From Funneliformis mosseae (taxonomy: Eukaryota > Glomeromycota > Glomeromycetes > Glomerales > Glomeraceae), in the NCBI GenBank assembly GCA_910592005.1, contig CAJVPP010001168.1, positions 1 through 22,181 of the forward strand: 22,181 nt of DNA. The letters run 5' to 3'. The notes beneath the pieces are model-generated. The model saw only the letters and a program-made list of their open reading frames with translations, did no database searches and was not told where the DNA came from. A program made the translations under genes and the position numbers. Numbering within the stretch: the first letter of the stretch is position 1; the number at the start of each line of letters is the position of its first letter. Below are positions 10,167 to 20,938 of this stretch, one piece after another.

Positions 10167-11480
10167 AAAAAAATATATTTTAATATAAAAAAAAAAAGTA
10201 TTTTTTAATATTTTGTAATTTTTTTTTGTATATTATTTATGATTCTTAGTTATTAAAAAGTAATATTTAGTTGTAATAATTTTTAATAAATTTTTATAAA
10301 TTTTAGTTATAAAATAAATCATCTTTAATACTAATATCATATAATTTAAAATTATATTTAATCTTATCATAATTAGAATTCTATATTGATTTTACATTTT
10401 AATATAAGTTCTTTAACAGAAAGTGAAACTGCATTACATTTACATAAAATTTTTATGATGTTGAGATGAAACTCAAATTTTAACAATAAATTTTTAAAGT
10501 TTTATTATAAATAAATATAATATAAATTATAAGTTGTAAATTAAATTTAAAAATTATAAAAAATATATATTTTTTATTAAAAATTTAAATTTATTATAGT
10601 AATTAATAAAATATTTTACTAAATTTTCTTTAGAATAAATTCATTTAATTTATAAAATCAACTAAAATTTCTACTAATTTCTATTTTTTAAATCCAATGA
10701 GTTGTAATTCCTAAAAAAGGAATATAAATAGCTAATATTTATATATTAATTATAAATGATATATGATCAGGAATATTCTAAAATAAAAACAAATATTAAT
10801 ATTAATTTATATAAATAAAATAAAAAAAAATTACTTTATAAAATATTTTGGATTTTTATACATTTTTAATTAAAATATTTTATTAAATCTGTATAAATAA
10901 TATTAGTTAAAGGTATTTTAATATTAAATTTTAATATATAAAATAAATTTATAGGTTTCTGATTTAAGAATTAAAAAAAATTAATCATTATAAAAAATTC
11001 ATATAATATAATTTATGAAATACTATTAGAGAATATTACATAAATTATATAATTTTTTAATATTTAATAAATAAAATAAAAATTTTTTTAAATAAACTTA
11101 TAGATAATATTTTATTAATATATTTATTCATTAATTTTTTTTCTATTTTTTCTAATTTAATAGGTTATTTCTTTTTTAAATGCTAATGAAGATTATTTGT
11201 AATTCTATTAAAATGCTTATATCTTATATTATTCCTTTAATTATTTTGTTTATAAATTTGTAGTCAATTTTATTTATTAATTATAATTCTTTTAAATTAT
11301 TTTTAAATATTTTAAAATATATTATTAAAAAATTAATACTTATATAATAAATTTGTTTTTTAAGTAAAAAGTAAAAAAAAAATGTAATTAATTAGTGATT
11401 TTTAAAGATAAATAAATAATTAAGTAAAAGACTAGCTCTCAATTAATCAAATCCAATAAGTTATCTTTCATTTATTCAGG
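10167..11480. other. AT-rich spacer, no gene seen
   Basis: Extremely AT-rich DNA with frequent A/T homopolymers and almost no CpG. There is no open frame of interest on either strand and no structured repeat that I can define. Confidence 0.6.
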
Positions 11481-11720
11481 ATTTCTTATACTTTTTCTTT
11501 ACGTATCGTATTGAACTCAGCGAACCTTATCATCCTTATGAGATCTTTTTTAATTCAATCTAATACTTTTTTTCAATCTTTTTTCTCTGATTTATCATGA
11601 TAATATTCTACCAGGTTATTACACGTCCAGTCTTCGATCTTGTTAGCATAATAAAAAGCTATAAAGATGATCATTAGATGAGTCCTAAAGGTAAAACTAC
11701 TAAAGTCACGTGATATAATA
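11481..11720. repeat. Candidate dispersed repeat with retained CpG
   Basis: This 240-bp stretch is more complex than its surroundings. It carries at least six CpG dinucleotides, for example in TACGTATCGTA near 11510, AGCGAACC near 11520, CACGTCC near 11624, TTCGATC near 11634 and CACGTG near 11708. On the minus strand there is a short open frame of about 33 codons beginning MIIFIAFYYANKIEDW, probably not a gene. The sequence resembles, from memory, a segment repeated in Rhizophagus assemblies. Both boundaries are guesses. Confidence 0.35.
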
Positions 11721-11827
11721 AATCAAATCTATTTTTAGAAGCAGGAATAGTTTTTGAATTTCCAATTAACTCCTAACATATTACAATTTACAGTACCTAC
11801 CTAATATTGCGTTTAAACAATAGACAA

Positions 11828-11890
11828 GTTAGGACTCTTAATCTCTAGTCATAAACTCTTAGTTCAGCAAACTGTTAGGACTCTTAATCT
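11828..11890 (+). repeat. 17-bp direct repeat, 46-bp spacing
   Basis: GTTAGGACTCTTAATCT occurs exactly at 11828-11844 and again at 11874-11890. Related AAACTCTTAGT words lie between them (near 11853) and after them (near 11937). This looks like a decayed short tandem array. I know no function for it. Confidence 0.6.
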
Positions 11891-13378
11891 AATAAGAATG
11901 CTCTTACAGTAATATGATATTAGTGTAAACTAAACTCTTAGTCTACAGCTTTTTCAGATTAAGTACAAAAATAAAACATGATAAATAATGAAAATATTAG
12001 CATTTATTTATTTGATGTATTGTAAAATTTTATTAATTAAAATATACTAGATAATACTATCAAAGAGAAAGGAAGTACGCGAATCCTAGCATCAAATTAT
12101 TTTTCTTTGCTCTCTCAGGTTTTTTATAAACTTCTACATCTAATTTATTTCTATCATTATTGCTAATTACAAGATTCTTACCCTATATTTTTTTATTATA
12201 CTAGATTTTTGAAATAAATTTTCTCACACAATCTACAGAATTTCGTCTACCTATATCACTCTCACCTATACAGACTATGTAATAGATTATTTCCTGCAAG
12301 AGAACTTTAATAAAATGAAATTTTTAAATCTATTATATAATTACAGAAGTATTAGCAACTGAGGTAAAAAAAATAATACAATAATGATTTACACTTACTA
12401 TCACAATTCATTTTACATGATTTCATTTTGTTTTATACATAAGATATTTATCACTTAATTTTTTCTGCATTATCATACTGTGCAAAGTTTTAAAGAATTT
12501 GGTATATGAAGATGCTTATATAAGATGATACACTGTGTCAGACTTTTGCTGTATTATATGCATGATAATAGTCAGTGATTTTCTCAGCAAAGATCAAAAT
12601 GCTGATATATAGTAAGAAGAGTAATATGTTCATTTTATTTTGAAACATCTATAAAGGAGGAAAAATAGATTAACATTGTGATAACATATTTTAAGAAGCT
12701 AGCTAAGCAATAAAACTAATATACTTTATTATAACTTTGCAGAATATATGAGTTCGTCTGATTGTTAATATTGATGATATAAGTTTGAAATTTTATTAGA
12801 ATTTTTGTTTGATTTTTTTTCACTAATATTTGCTTAAGGTGAATAAAAGGGCTCATTAATAGGGATATTACCTTTTTATATAATTTGCAAGATCAATTTT
12901 ATTATATGCTTTTGAAGAAAAATTACGTTAATATCAATGATATCCTTTAATTTAACAATAAAAAATTTAACACTATTCATATATAAAGATTATCAAGAGG
13001 CTATACATAATTTTGAGAATATGCGAGAAAGTTTGAGAATAAATTATTTTGCGCAATTACTTATTTCTGTAATATATGTAATAATATTACTATATATTTG
13101 TTTTAGATCAATAATTTTATTACAATAAAACTTGATCGAAAAAATATTAGCATACATGCTTCTCACAATTCCATAACTAGCAAATTTGGTCCTTATTGCA
13201 TCATTGCTTTATTGAAAAAATATATAATACAGGTTACATGATGACACTACAAACTAAAATGATAAAAAAATTTCATATGAACGAAGCATTATACAATATA
13301 TTTTTGAAATCCTAAATGAAAAAATTATCTATTAGCTTGTTACTTCCTTGCAAATGCATAATACAATTAAAAGTAAAT
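11891..13378. other. Intergenic region, possible faint coding traces
   Basis: Less extreme in AT content than the preceding spacer, but broken by stops in all frames. A 63-codon plus-strand frame at 12937-13128 includes YKDYQEAIHNFENMRESLR followed by a hydrophobic end. It could be part of a decayed gene, but I recognise no family. No RNA gene was seen. Confidence 0.4.
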
Positions 13379-14084
13379 CTATTTTAACTGCATAAATGTC
13401 TTATCTAAAAGTTTTCTTTTTAATATTTTTTTCGCTGATACCTTTTCTACTGTTTATTCAGAAGATATGTATTTGAAAAAAAATCTTTCATCGTATAGTC
13501 CTGATATCTAGTAATCAATTTCATATGATCAGTCTAAGCCATAATTACGAACTTGAGTTTATTACTTAAAGTGTTGCAAGTAAGATAATATTTTAAATTA
13601 TCTTAGAATACAATTTCGCTAACTCAAAATCATAAGAGAACTGATTTACATTTTTGCAGTACCATGAGTTATGTAATCTATAATTCTCATATTTTTTATT
13701 ACAAATAGAGCATGATGAGCTTCACAGCTAAAGTGATGTAAAATCATAATTATCAATTCCTCTAAAACTATTTCAGAATTTCAAGTATAGAAAGTTCTTT
13801 AAGACAGATTTAATAATTAATTCTGGATTGGGTTTAGTTTCAAAGGTGATAGGTTCTTTTTCTTTATATTGCTCAGAAAAAGATAATTCAGATACTTTGT
13901 TTTCTAACTTCAGATTTATGAGAAGGTAACCTTCTGATAATTGCTATGGCTTAAGTTCTATTTCTCTTTTATATTTTTTATATAAATTAGAATGAACCTT
14001 ATCTGTTAAAATACTTGGCAAACCAGTTAATTTGGCATGCCAATCCAGATATTTGGAAATTAATATTTTATCAGACTTGATCAT
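13379..14084 (-). pseudogene. Decayed gene of a lineage-specific family, unknown function
   Basis: Reading the minus strand from an ATG at 14084 gives a coherent frame with KYLDWHAKLTGLPSILTD, then KKYKREIELKP, an in-frame TAG at 13944-13946, and QLSEGYLL. Further on come FRGIDNYDF and a CSIC motif in an SSSCSICNKKYENYR context. The second half needs a frameshift to reach KVSAKKILKRKLLDKTF. The KYLDWHAK...LPSILTD and FRGIDNYDF patterns recall lineage-specific Rhizophagus proteins (from memory). The single CxxC pair may be what is left of a zinc-binding knuckle. At least four stops and one frameshift rule out a normal product. It may be a continuation of the upstream remnant ending at 14167, since the two are on the same strand only about 80 nt apart. 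Confidence 0.5.
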
Positions 14085-14166
14085 GTTACCTTTTTCTATA
14101 ATTGCAAATTAATCAATCTAATTAGATAATAGTTGATGTGTAAAAAAAATATCAAAAATGATCTGA

Positions 14167-15815
14167 CTATGCAATTATCTCAATTTCACACTGTTCACAT
14201 TTAATAAAATAAGATCCAACTTTATATATACCTTCTATGCTTTCCTCATCATTATGCTTTAACTCACATAATGGATATAATTTCTCATTGGTAATTCCAT
14301 AAAAATCAAAATTTTTACTACTGAATTCTCTATATAAGTTTGGATATTGATCCAATGTTTTGTTATAGAAATAAGATTGGTCATAGGTTGACTTAGATTA
14401 GAATGCAGATGATACACTTGCAATAACTATCTCATTATTACAGAAATCTGCATTTATTTTAGGCAAGATTTTTTTGAGACAAATCATCTCAGAAATTTTG
14501 GTCATATAATCAGCTTCTAGAGACAACTTTTCTAAAGATATACTATAATTTATGATCTTTTGAAATTGTGCATCAGTAAGCTTTGAAATGGAATTTACAC
14601 TATATGAATTAATATACTTAATCTTATCTAAATCTACTTTTTCAAATAATTTATAGTTTTTTCAGCTTTCTAAGTTTTTTTATGCAAGCTATCCTATGAT
14701 ATATCCCTAACTTTTAGCCCTAATTCTTGTGATCTTTTCTTACGAAGGATAGAAAGCTGTTCTATAATAGTATCATAAAATATACTTCTCATCTTCTTTT
14801 CATCAAATTTACTACCATTGCTTCTAATAATCTTATCAAACTGATTTCTGAAATTTTTCCAATAGAGGCATCAACATAAAATTTTTCTTGATTAGCTTGA
14901 TTTACCCTATCTTCAGCATCAATGGTTTTGTCATATAACTGAGCTAAATATTGTGAAACTTCATCAATATTGTCATAGGTAACTTTTTTAAATAGGCTGT
15001 CTCAAAAATTTCAGTTACATTATTATGATTTATCAATAATAAAATCTCTGATTTCAAAGAGGGATTAAATAATTCATATTTAAGTTTATCCATTTCTTTT
15101 TTTTTTATATGATTTGCTACTCTTGAAAACTCTCTTTTGATTATGAATTACTAGATCAGAAATAGGGTAATCTAGGTTAATGTTTTCACTGATTTCAGAT
15201 CTTGAACTATTACATGGCTGAATATTCAAATCAAGAACTTGGGATCTTTCTTCTTCAGGAGATATTAAAAGAGACTCTTAAGCTTAAAATTCCTTCTTCC
15301 TATTGCATTGTCTAATCTTATCACTAATCTTTTCCTTATGCATCTTGTTTAAAAAAGCATTTATTTTCATTTCTTTTAATAACTTAGAGCTGACAAGTAA
15401 AACTTCTGATATCAATTCTTTGGGTAATAATATATTAGAATTGAAGTTAGGTGAACAATTATTAGAAGGATTAGTTACTATAGTAGTGTTATCATTTTGC
15501 ATCAGCCTATAATCCTTTTCTAGTTTTGTAACTCTAGCTTTAAGCTTAATATTCTCAGATTCAAGTTTAGTGGTAACTCCATTATTTTTTTCTAGCTTCT
15601 TGATTCTGGTCTTAAACTTAGCATTATCATCTATAACTTGCTTTAGTTACTCAGCATCCCTAGCTTCAAGTTTGACTTTCTTGATCTTAATCTTAAAATT
15701 CTCAGCCTCTAGATCAATAATACGTTGTCTCAATATTTTAAGCTCAAATGGATTAGCTTTATTAACTGATATGATCAATAATTTTATATATGAAAGAAAT
15801 TGTTTAATGTTCTGA
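14167..15815 (-). pseudogene. Decayed coiled-coil protein of a Glomeromycotina-expanded family
   Basis: The remnant starts with a coiled coil (NPFELKILRQRIIDLEAEN, then KTRIKKLEKNN and NIKLKARVTKLEKD). A Ser/Asn-rich linker and a basic KEKISDKIRQCNRKKEF stretch follow. A helical middle contains DISxDSLHKK and KAEKT. Next comes IKYINSYSVNSISKLTDAQ, and a C-terminal domain has QYPNLYREFSSKNFDFYG and GSYFIKCEQCEIEI. I recall these blocks together in many uncharacterised Rhizophagus proteins. Their function is unknown. In-frame stops are at 15647-15649, 15284-15286, 15278-15280, 14694-14696, 14670-14672 and 14398-14400, with frameshifts near 14990, 14870 and 14655. CpG is nearly absent. No clear start codon is left, so the 5' end is approximate. 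The family call rests on memory, but that this is a broken gene is clear. Confidence 0.7.
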
Positions 15816-16246
15816 AAATTATCAAAAAATTTCTAGAATAGGCCATCTCAGAAAATGCCAAGAAAATTTTTTATTAATAGGGGTTTACTAAAGTAAACAA
15901 CTATCATACAAGTAGGTATCATTATTATAATAAACTTATTCATTGTCTCTCTTTTAAGACGATGATAAATTTTTTGGCATACTTAAAGCAATAGCCTATA
16001 TAAGATAGTGTAGATTTATCGCATATTTTACATAGAGATTTTAGCATATTATTTACATCTAATTCTAGTAGAATAAGCATCTCACTAAATAGATGAGGTA
16101 AGATAATCTATTTATTATATTCTTACATCTTTCTCATTATAAAATTTGAATTTTAAAATGAAAAATTCGAATTGAACTTAAGTGAAAAAAGTATATCATA
16201 AATGAAAAATATATATATCACATCATACTACTTCATTTCTATAAAC
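15816..16246. other. Spacer between opposed pseudogenes
   Basis: AT-rich spacer between the starts of two divergent remnants. It presumably once held their promoters. No specific element was recognised. Confidence 0.4.
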
Positions 16247-16707
16247 ATGCAAAAAACAGTACTCAATATTTTAATAGGCCAATAGATTGATCCAAATAGA
16301 AAGCTATTCTAGAAGTTAATTCGTAAAGGTTACAGATACACTAATAGACTTTCAGATTATTTAGAAGATATTAAGATCACATATGTCTGTGAATTTGAAT
16401 TAGATCTCCTATCTGACTTCTATTATTCAACCTTAATTTTGCCTTTATCTGTCTTAGCAATTAGAGCAGATATTTATAAAAAATTGAATATTATTGTGAA
16501 GTCTACTATTATGAGAGGAATGAGTCTATTTACTCTAAAAAAAAAAAATAATCTTTGCTCTAGAATCTAATCCAAATGAACTATTCTATTGATAACTTGA
16601 TTACATTAATAAGAATAACTTTGAAAGCAAGAAGAGATGAAAACTTAAAAGAATAAAATGCTTATGAAATTCCTCTATCATTCAAATTTAGCTTTTTTGA
16701 AGTATAA
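16247..16707 (+). pseudogene. Decayed gene, unrecognised family
   Basis: An ATG at 16247 opens a frame that begins MQKTVLNILIGQ and meets TAG twice. It then stays open for about 85 codons, including RLSDYLEDIKITYVCEFELD, a hydrophobic YYSTLILPLSVLAIRADIY and a VKSTIMRGMSLFTLKKK segment. A frameshift at the adenine run near 16540-16551 moves the reading to IIFALESNPNELFY. A second shift leads to NLITLIRITLKARRDENLKE and ends near 16707 at FKFSFFEV. The composition (varied hydrophobics, few homopolymers) is protein-like and continuous across shifts, which supports a real ancestral gene of roughly 150 codons. I do not recognise the family. It has no signal peptide and no clear membrane helix apart from the mid segment. 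Confidence 0.5.
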
Positions 16708-16992
16708 ACTAGATGCATTATATAATGCATTTATCAAAACTAGTGTTTTAAAGTCAGAATATATATTAGTTCTAACATGAGCATTTTGCTAAGGTGTAAT
16801 TATGATATACTGTAAATAAATTGTTTATAGCTCTAGAATGGCAATCTATGACTAAATATTTTTCATTTATTATATATATCTGCAAAATTCAATTTTTTTT
16901 TATTAATACATGCAAAAAATAAATACAAAAATTCAGGATATAGCTATTCTTAAATGATACATGACAAATTTTCTATGCTAGTGACTATATAA
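16708..16992. other. Spacer with short ORF trace
   Basis: AT-rich DNA. A plus-strand frame of 38 codons (MKFLYHSNLAFLKYKLD...) overlaps the end of the preceding remnant and may be chance. Nothing else is supportable. Confidence 0.3.
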
Positions 16993-17972
16993 TTATATTT
17001 TCTTGATTATCTCTTCTATATAATGCTTCTTATTTATAAGTTCTTTACTAGCTGATACCTTATCTTTTAACAAACCTACTATAACTTTTAAAATCCTCTT
17101 AACATTCTTATTTAATTCAGTTGGATTTTTAATATTATCTTCTGTTAGTAAGATTCAATACTCAGTCTTATTTATACAGTAGATGCCTTTAATACTATGT
17201 AGAATGAAATACTGGTCTATAGCTAAGAAATTATAAAACAGATTAGTAATGCAAAAATGAAACAGAAACTTTCACTAGAGTTATTTTCTCATCTGTTGTG
17301 AAGATACTATAAACATATTCATACTTAGAACTAAATGTCTCATCAGACTTTCACTTTTTCTTAAGCATGTTTAAGTTCATCTATATTGATAATGTTAGTT
17401 AGTATATGTATAAAATGAAAAATAAAAATCTATATTACTTATATGTATAAACTTTTATATTGTATAAGATTTTAAGTCACGCCTTTGCTTGCTGATTTTT
17501 CTTCCTTCAGTTATGCAAATTATCTCTTTATATAAATCATTTATGATTTTTTTGATTGCATAATCCACATGATCAGAACTTTCTGTACCAGTTACTGTCA
17601 TCTAAGAAAAGATAAGTAAATCTTTAAGAAAACTAATAGCTGTGTAAAGGATTGTTGCAATTGGACTCATATTTTTTATTTTATGAACAAACTGTAATAC
17701 AACGAGAATATACGCTTCAGTTTTTCTTTGAAAGCCTTAATTTCTTTGGTAAGCTTTATTGTAGGTCTACCAGAAAAATTGTATGGTGAAGCTAAAAACT
17801 CTTCTTTAGTTAACTCAAAAAAGACCTGGCTGTCAACTTCTTGCTTATAAAGAATATCATAATGTTTTTTATTATTGAGCTTGAGGTTCTACTTTTTTAA
17901 ATAATCAATAAAGATTTCTGTATTCCAGTTCTCAATCAAGTAAAAGTTGTATTCAGTTGTTGAGGTAGACAT
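16993..17972 (-). pseudogene. Decayed SAM-like-domain protein, expanded family
   Basis: From ATG 17972 the minus strand reads YNFYLIENWNTEIFIDYL, then a TAG at codon 28 (17889-17891), then NLKLNNKKHYDIL, VFFELTKEEFL and PTIKLTKEIKAFKEKLKR. This is the order of a helical SAM-like domain: W near the start, LKLN, and FLxLTxEEF. Then MSPIATILYTAISFLK and VDYAIKKIINDLYKEII follow, then KSDETFSSKYEYVYSIFTT, DQYFILHSI and VIVGLLKDK. I recall proteins with this architecture as a large uncharacterised Rhizophagus family. About 80-100 residues expected between the SAM-like part and the MSPIAT segment appear deleted. Several stops and frameshifts mark the rest. SAM domains usually mediate protein-protein binding; the role of this family is not known to me. 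The family call rests on memory of conserved blocks. Confidence 0.65.
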
Positions 17973-18420
17973 AGTGCTTTTATATAATTATTAGGCTTAG
18001 ACAAAAAAAATAGTGTTACGTTCTAGAATGAGATAAAATTTATTTATATTTAGAAAAGAAAATACTAGGTATTAATATAGGTTTTTATATCACATAAGTA
18101 TTGCATCATTACATGTGACCTATTTCTTATATACTGATAAAATAATAATACTTTATTTATGAAATAAATCATTGTTAAAACTGGTTTACATTACATAAAA
18201 ATTGGCTGAAAACGCTATACATTATTATATCGCATTACAAGTCATAATAATTATATACATTATGCTTTATAAGAATATGATAAATGTTCGCAATAAAATT
18301 CTCATCAAATAATTAAAAATCAATTTTCTTATTACATAGCAATATAACTATAAGTCTAAAGCAGAATGCGTAAAAATAAAATAGAATATTTCTGAATTGG
18401 TAAGGTAATTATTGTTGAAT
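17973..18420. other. Spacer, nothing recognised
   Basis: AT-rich DNA upstream of the SAM-like remnant and downstream of the next minus-strand remnant. There are no open frames of note and no structured repeat. Confidence 0.5.
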
Positions 18421-18955
18421 CTAAACATAAAGATTTATAATCATATTTTTAAAAGAAATTGTAACTGTTAGATTAACATTATTGTTTAAAATTTCAGTGA
18501 AGCCACTAGTAGAAATTATAAGGCAGTTAAGAGTAATATTAGCTATATTTCATTTTTTAAAATATAAGAGCCTATTGTAAGATTTTTCACTTCTTCACAT
18601 ATATAACTAGCATATTTATATCTTATTTGCATTATTTTCTCTGAAAAAGTTTTTTGTGAAAAGTTAGCTAAACTTTCACATAATCCTATATACTTTATAT
18701 TTTGCTAGAAAAAAAATAAGGAGATATGAGGTATAATTAATATTATCATATAATATTAAGAGTTCTATGAAGATACATGTAAAATGAAATATTCATATCT
18801 TTTTACATGCAAATCTACTGAAGAGATTATAGTTGGCTTTACGCTTAGTGATTTCAAAATTGCGAGTTCTTTAGCTCTTCATAATATATACTTTTGTCAT
18901 CAATATTTACTTTTACGGTAGATCTTATATTGAAACTAGACCTCCTTTCACATTT
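18421..18955 (-). pseudogene. Coding remnant with a possible intact intron, unknown family
   Basis: The minus strand reads SSFNIRSTVKVNIDDKSIYY, then after a frameshift ILKSLSVKPTIISSVDLHVK and RYEYFILH. A block with three in-frame stops follows. This block, 18705-18776, starts GTATCT and ends TTTTTCTAG, is 72 nt long and keeps the frame, so it looks like a real intron. The next exon reads NIKYIGLCESLANFSQKTF, then YKYASYICEEVKNLTIGSY. After one stop or frameshift it continues NITLNCLIISTSGFTE and ends near 18421. The composition is protein-like, and part of it could be a beta-rich domain. I do not recognise the family. It could also be a low-quality but living gene if the apparent shifts are sequencing errors. 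Confidence 0.4.
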
Positions 18956-19036
18956 TTTTCATGTTTATTTAAAAAAAATAGATGTACTAGTTAGCATATA
19001 TAACTTTCAATATATGCGAAAAAATAATATTTCACA

Positions 19037-19056
19037 GACTGATCATATGATCAGTC
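19037..19056. repeat. Perfect 20-bp palindrome
   Basis: GACTGATCATATGATCAGTC is its own reverse complement over all 20 bases. It sits between the minus-strand remnant ending upstream (18955) and the plus-strand remnant starting at 19196. It could be an old dimeric protein site in a divergent promoter, or chance. Its function is unknown. Confidence 0.7.
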
Positions 19057-19195
19057 ATTATATAATTGTATAGAAATCTATGGCTTAGTAAATTCTTCTA
19101 AATTGAAGAGGTCAGATTATCGTTTCAGTTGATGAACAATATTTCAGACTTGAAAATTTTTATATTAAATATATAACTTTATTATAACAATTATA

Positions 19196-19747
19196 GTGAA
19201 CATTAATACTGATATGCTTACTCAGTTTTATAGAATACTTTTATATAAAAAGAAGGATATAGTAGTTATTCAGAAAAAACTTAGTATGTTATCTCTGGTA
19301 ACCATTGATAGCAATGCAAATAAATTAGCAGTGCCTCCAGATTTTGAGCTCATAGGAAAAACACTTGCTAATTTATATGAATTGTTATTAGAATTAGTAG
19401 AGGATTTAATACTGATATAGGAGAATCTCAGTATCAATAGTAATTTCATTCTGAAAAAAGCATTCTAAAGCAATAAAGCTTATATAGATATTTCATTTGG
19501 TAAAATATTTAATTTGCTTATATATTTAGAAAATGATAAAATAGCAATTCAAGAAGAGCTTAGTATTGTTAGTTATTCTAACCAAGAAAGGGTAAAAAAA
19601 GCTGATAAAACTGCAAAAGAATATTTTCAAAAGATTGAGGATTTCTATGATCCCTTAGAAGATAGTTTAAATGTGATACTAGAGAAATACATTGACAGGG
19701 AAGTAAAGAAAATTAGTTTACTGGAGAGGGACTTCTATTATTTTTAA
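19196..19747 (+). pseudogene. Helical protein gene with two in-frame stops, unknown family
   Basis: Two open segments, 19196-19420 and the one ending at 19747, share one frame over 184 codons with no frameshift. Only a TAG at 19418-19420 and a TAA at 19466-19468 interrupt it. The product starts MNINTDMLTQFYRILLYKKK, has PPDFELIGKTLANLYELLLE and later IAIQEELSIVSYSNQERVKK. It ends with an acidic helical stretch, EYFQKIEDFYDPLEDSLNVI, before VKKISLLERDFYYF. It is predicted all-helical, with coiled-coil-like heptads, no signal peptide and no membrane helix. I recognise no domain. Both stops would be Gln codons after a single C to T change, so this is a young or mildly damaged pseudogene, or a sequence with errors. 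Confidence 0.55.
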
Positions 19748-19993
19748 ATCTTACTCCTCAATAATTACATGAAATTTTTATAAAAAGTTCAACTAATACA
19801 GACCAATATCTATGTTTAGAATAAATTAGCTAATCTATATTTTTTTTGTCGTATAAAATATAATCTAACAAAAAAATCTTTCAAGCTAATCATTAATCCA
19901 GATTAGTTAGATCAGTAAAATATCACCATTTTGAGATCAATATTTTCTTTTACCAGCTCTATGTTACCAGCACATCTGAAATAGAACTGAATT

Positions 19994-20545
19994 CTAATTA
20001 TCTTGTATACTTAGATCTAAAAGACTCTAAGCTAAAATCTGTTTACTAGCAACATTGTTCTGTATAAGATGATTTCTAACCATCCTAATGAAATCAAGAG
20101 GCATTATACTATCTGTAAAATTATCAACATGAATATTTGAATTAAGTGAAATGAGCTGATCTATGGCTTTTTTATTAATACTATAACATCCCTTTAAATC
20201 AAGATATTTTAAATTAGGACATAATTTAGTAATTTTCTCAATAGTTATATCACTAATTTTACAAAAGCTAAGGGAATCTTGGGCAAGAACAAATAACATT
20301 ACAAATTGATATTTCAGGAAACTCTGTACAATTAGAAATATTTAGATATTTTAGTTTATAATATAAATTTGCAATTGCAGTTAGATCTATATAATTTTTT
20401 GATCAAAATCTATTATATAAAGCAGATATATTGAGATACTTTAAATTTGAGTATGATTTTGCCATTAGCTTTAGAGCTTCACCAGTAGGATCTATACTTT
20501 TTTTAAAGTCTAAATGAATTATATTTGAAATGTATATATAATGTT
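19994..20545 (-). pseudogene. Decayed leucine-rich-repeat (F-box/LRR-like) C-terminus
   Basis: The minus strand carries successive leucine-rich repeats of the cysteine-containing (AMN1/F-box) type: NIIHLDF, SNLKYLNIS, LKYLNISNCTEF, and after a frameshift LSFCKISDITIEKITKLCPN with LKYLDLKGCYSI. The tail DFIRMVRNHLIQNNVAS is one I recall at the C-terminus of many Rhizophagus F-box/LRR proteins. Such proteins normally act as substrate adaptors of SCF ubiquitin ligases. No F-box and no start are present, so only the C-terminal part survives. Lesions are a TGA at 20403-20405, a deletion or frameshift near 20286, and a TAG at 20027-20029 followed by SLLDLSIQDN, the likely original tail. The TAG replaces a residue that is probably Gln. 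Confidence 0.7.
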
Positions 20546-20938
20546 TTTAATTTTTTTTATTTAAAATTGAGTGGTAATATGATATTTTAAAATAAATTAA
20601 TTTTGAGCTATAAACTGGTTTTTGTTTTTTCTCATGTAATATTTTTAAAAATCTTTCCAATCAAGATTTATTCTTTACTTCATTTTCTTTTAGTTCAATG
20701 TGTTCTTATAGAATAGGAGTACTGCATCTGTACTATAATCAGAAAATGAATAAAACAGGACAAAGAGATTTATCTATTAATAAAAAATATAAAATCTGTT
20801 CTAATAGTTTTAGTATAATAAAATTTTGTAAATGCATCATAAATAATATATGCTGTATCTTTAATCAAAAAAAAAAAATTAGCTGAGCCTAATGGTCTCA
20901 GAGAAACCTCGTTAGTAGTTTACTACTTCAGATAATCA
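20546..20938. other. Spacer, nothing firm
   Basis: AT-rich DNA between the LRR remnant and the next remnant on the same strand. A plus-strand frame at 20698-20886 is Asn/Ile/Lys/Cys-rich without motif and is probably chance. The F-box part of the LRR gene is not found here. Confidence 0.45.

Noticed and set aside
11640..11680. Short minus-strand ORF beginning MIIFIAFYYANKIEDW as a gene
   Set aside because: It is only about 33 codons, lies within a probable repeat and has no supporting context.
15303..15815. Plus-strand ORFs at 15303-15512 and 15570-15815
   Set aside because: They are antisense shadows of the minus-strand coiled-coil remnant, whose heptads and conserved blocks are the real signal.
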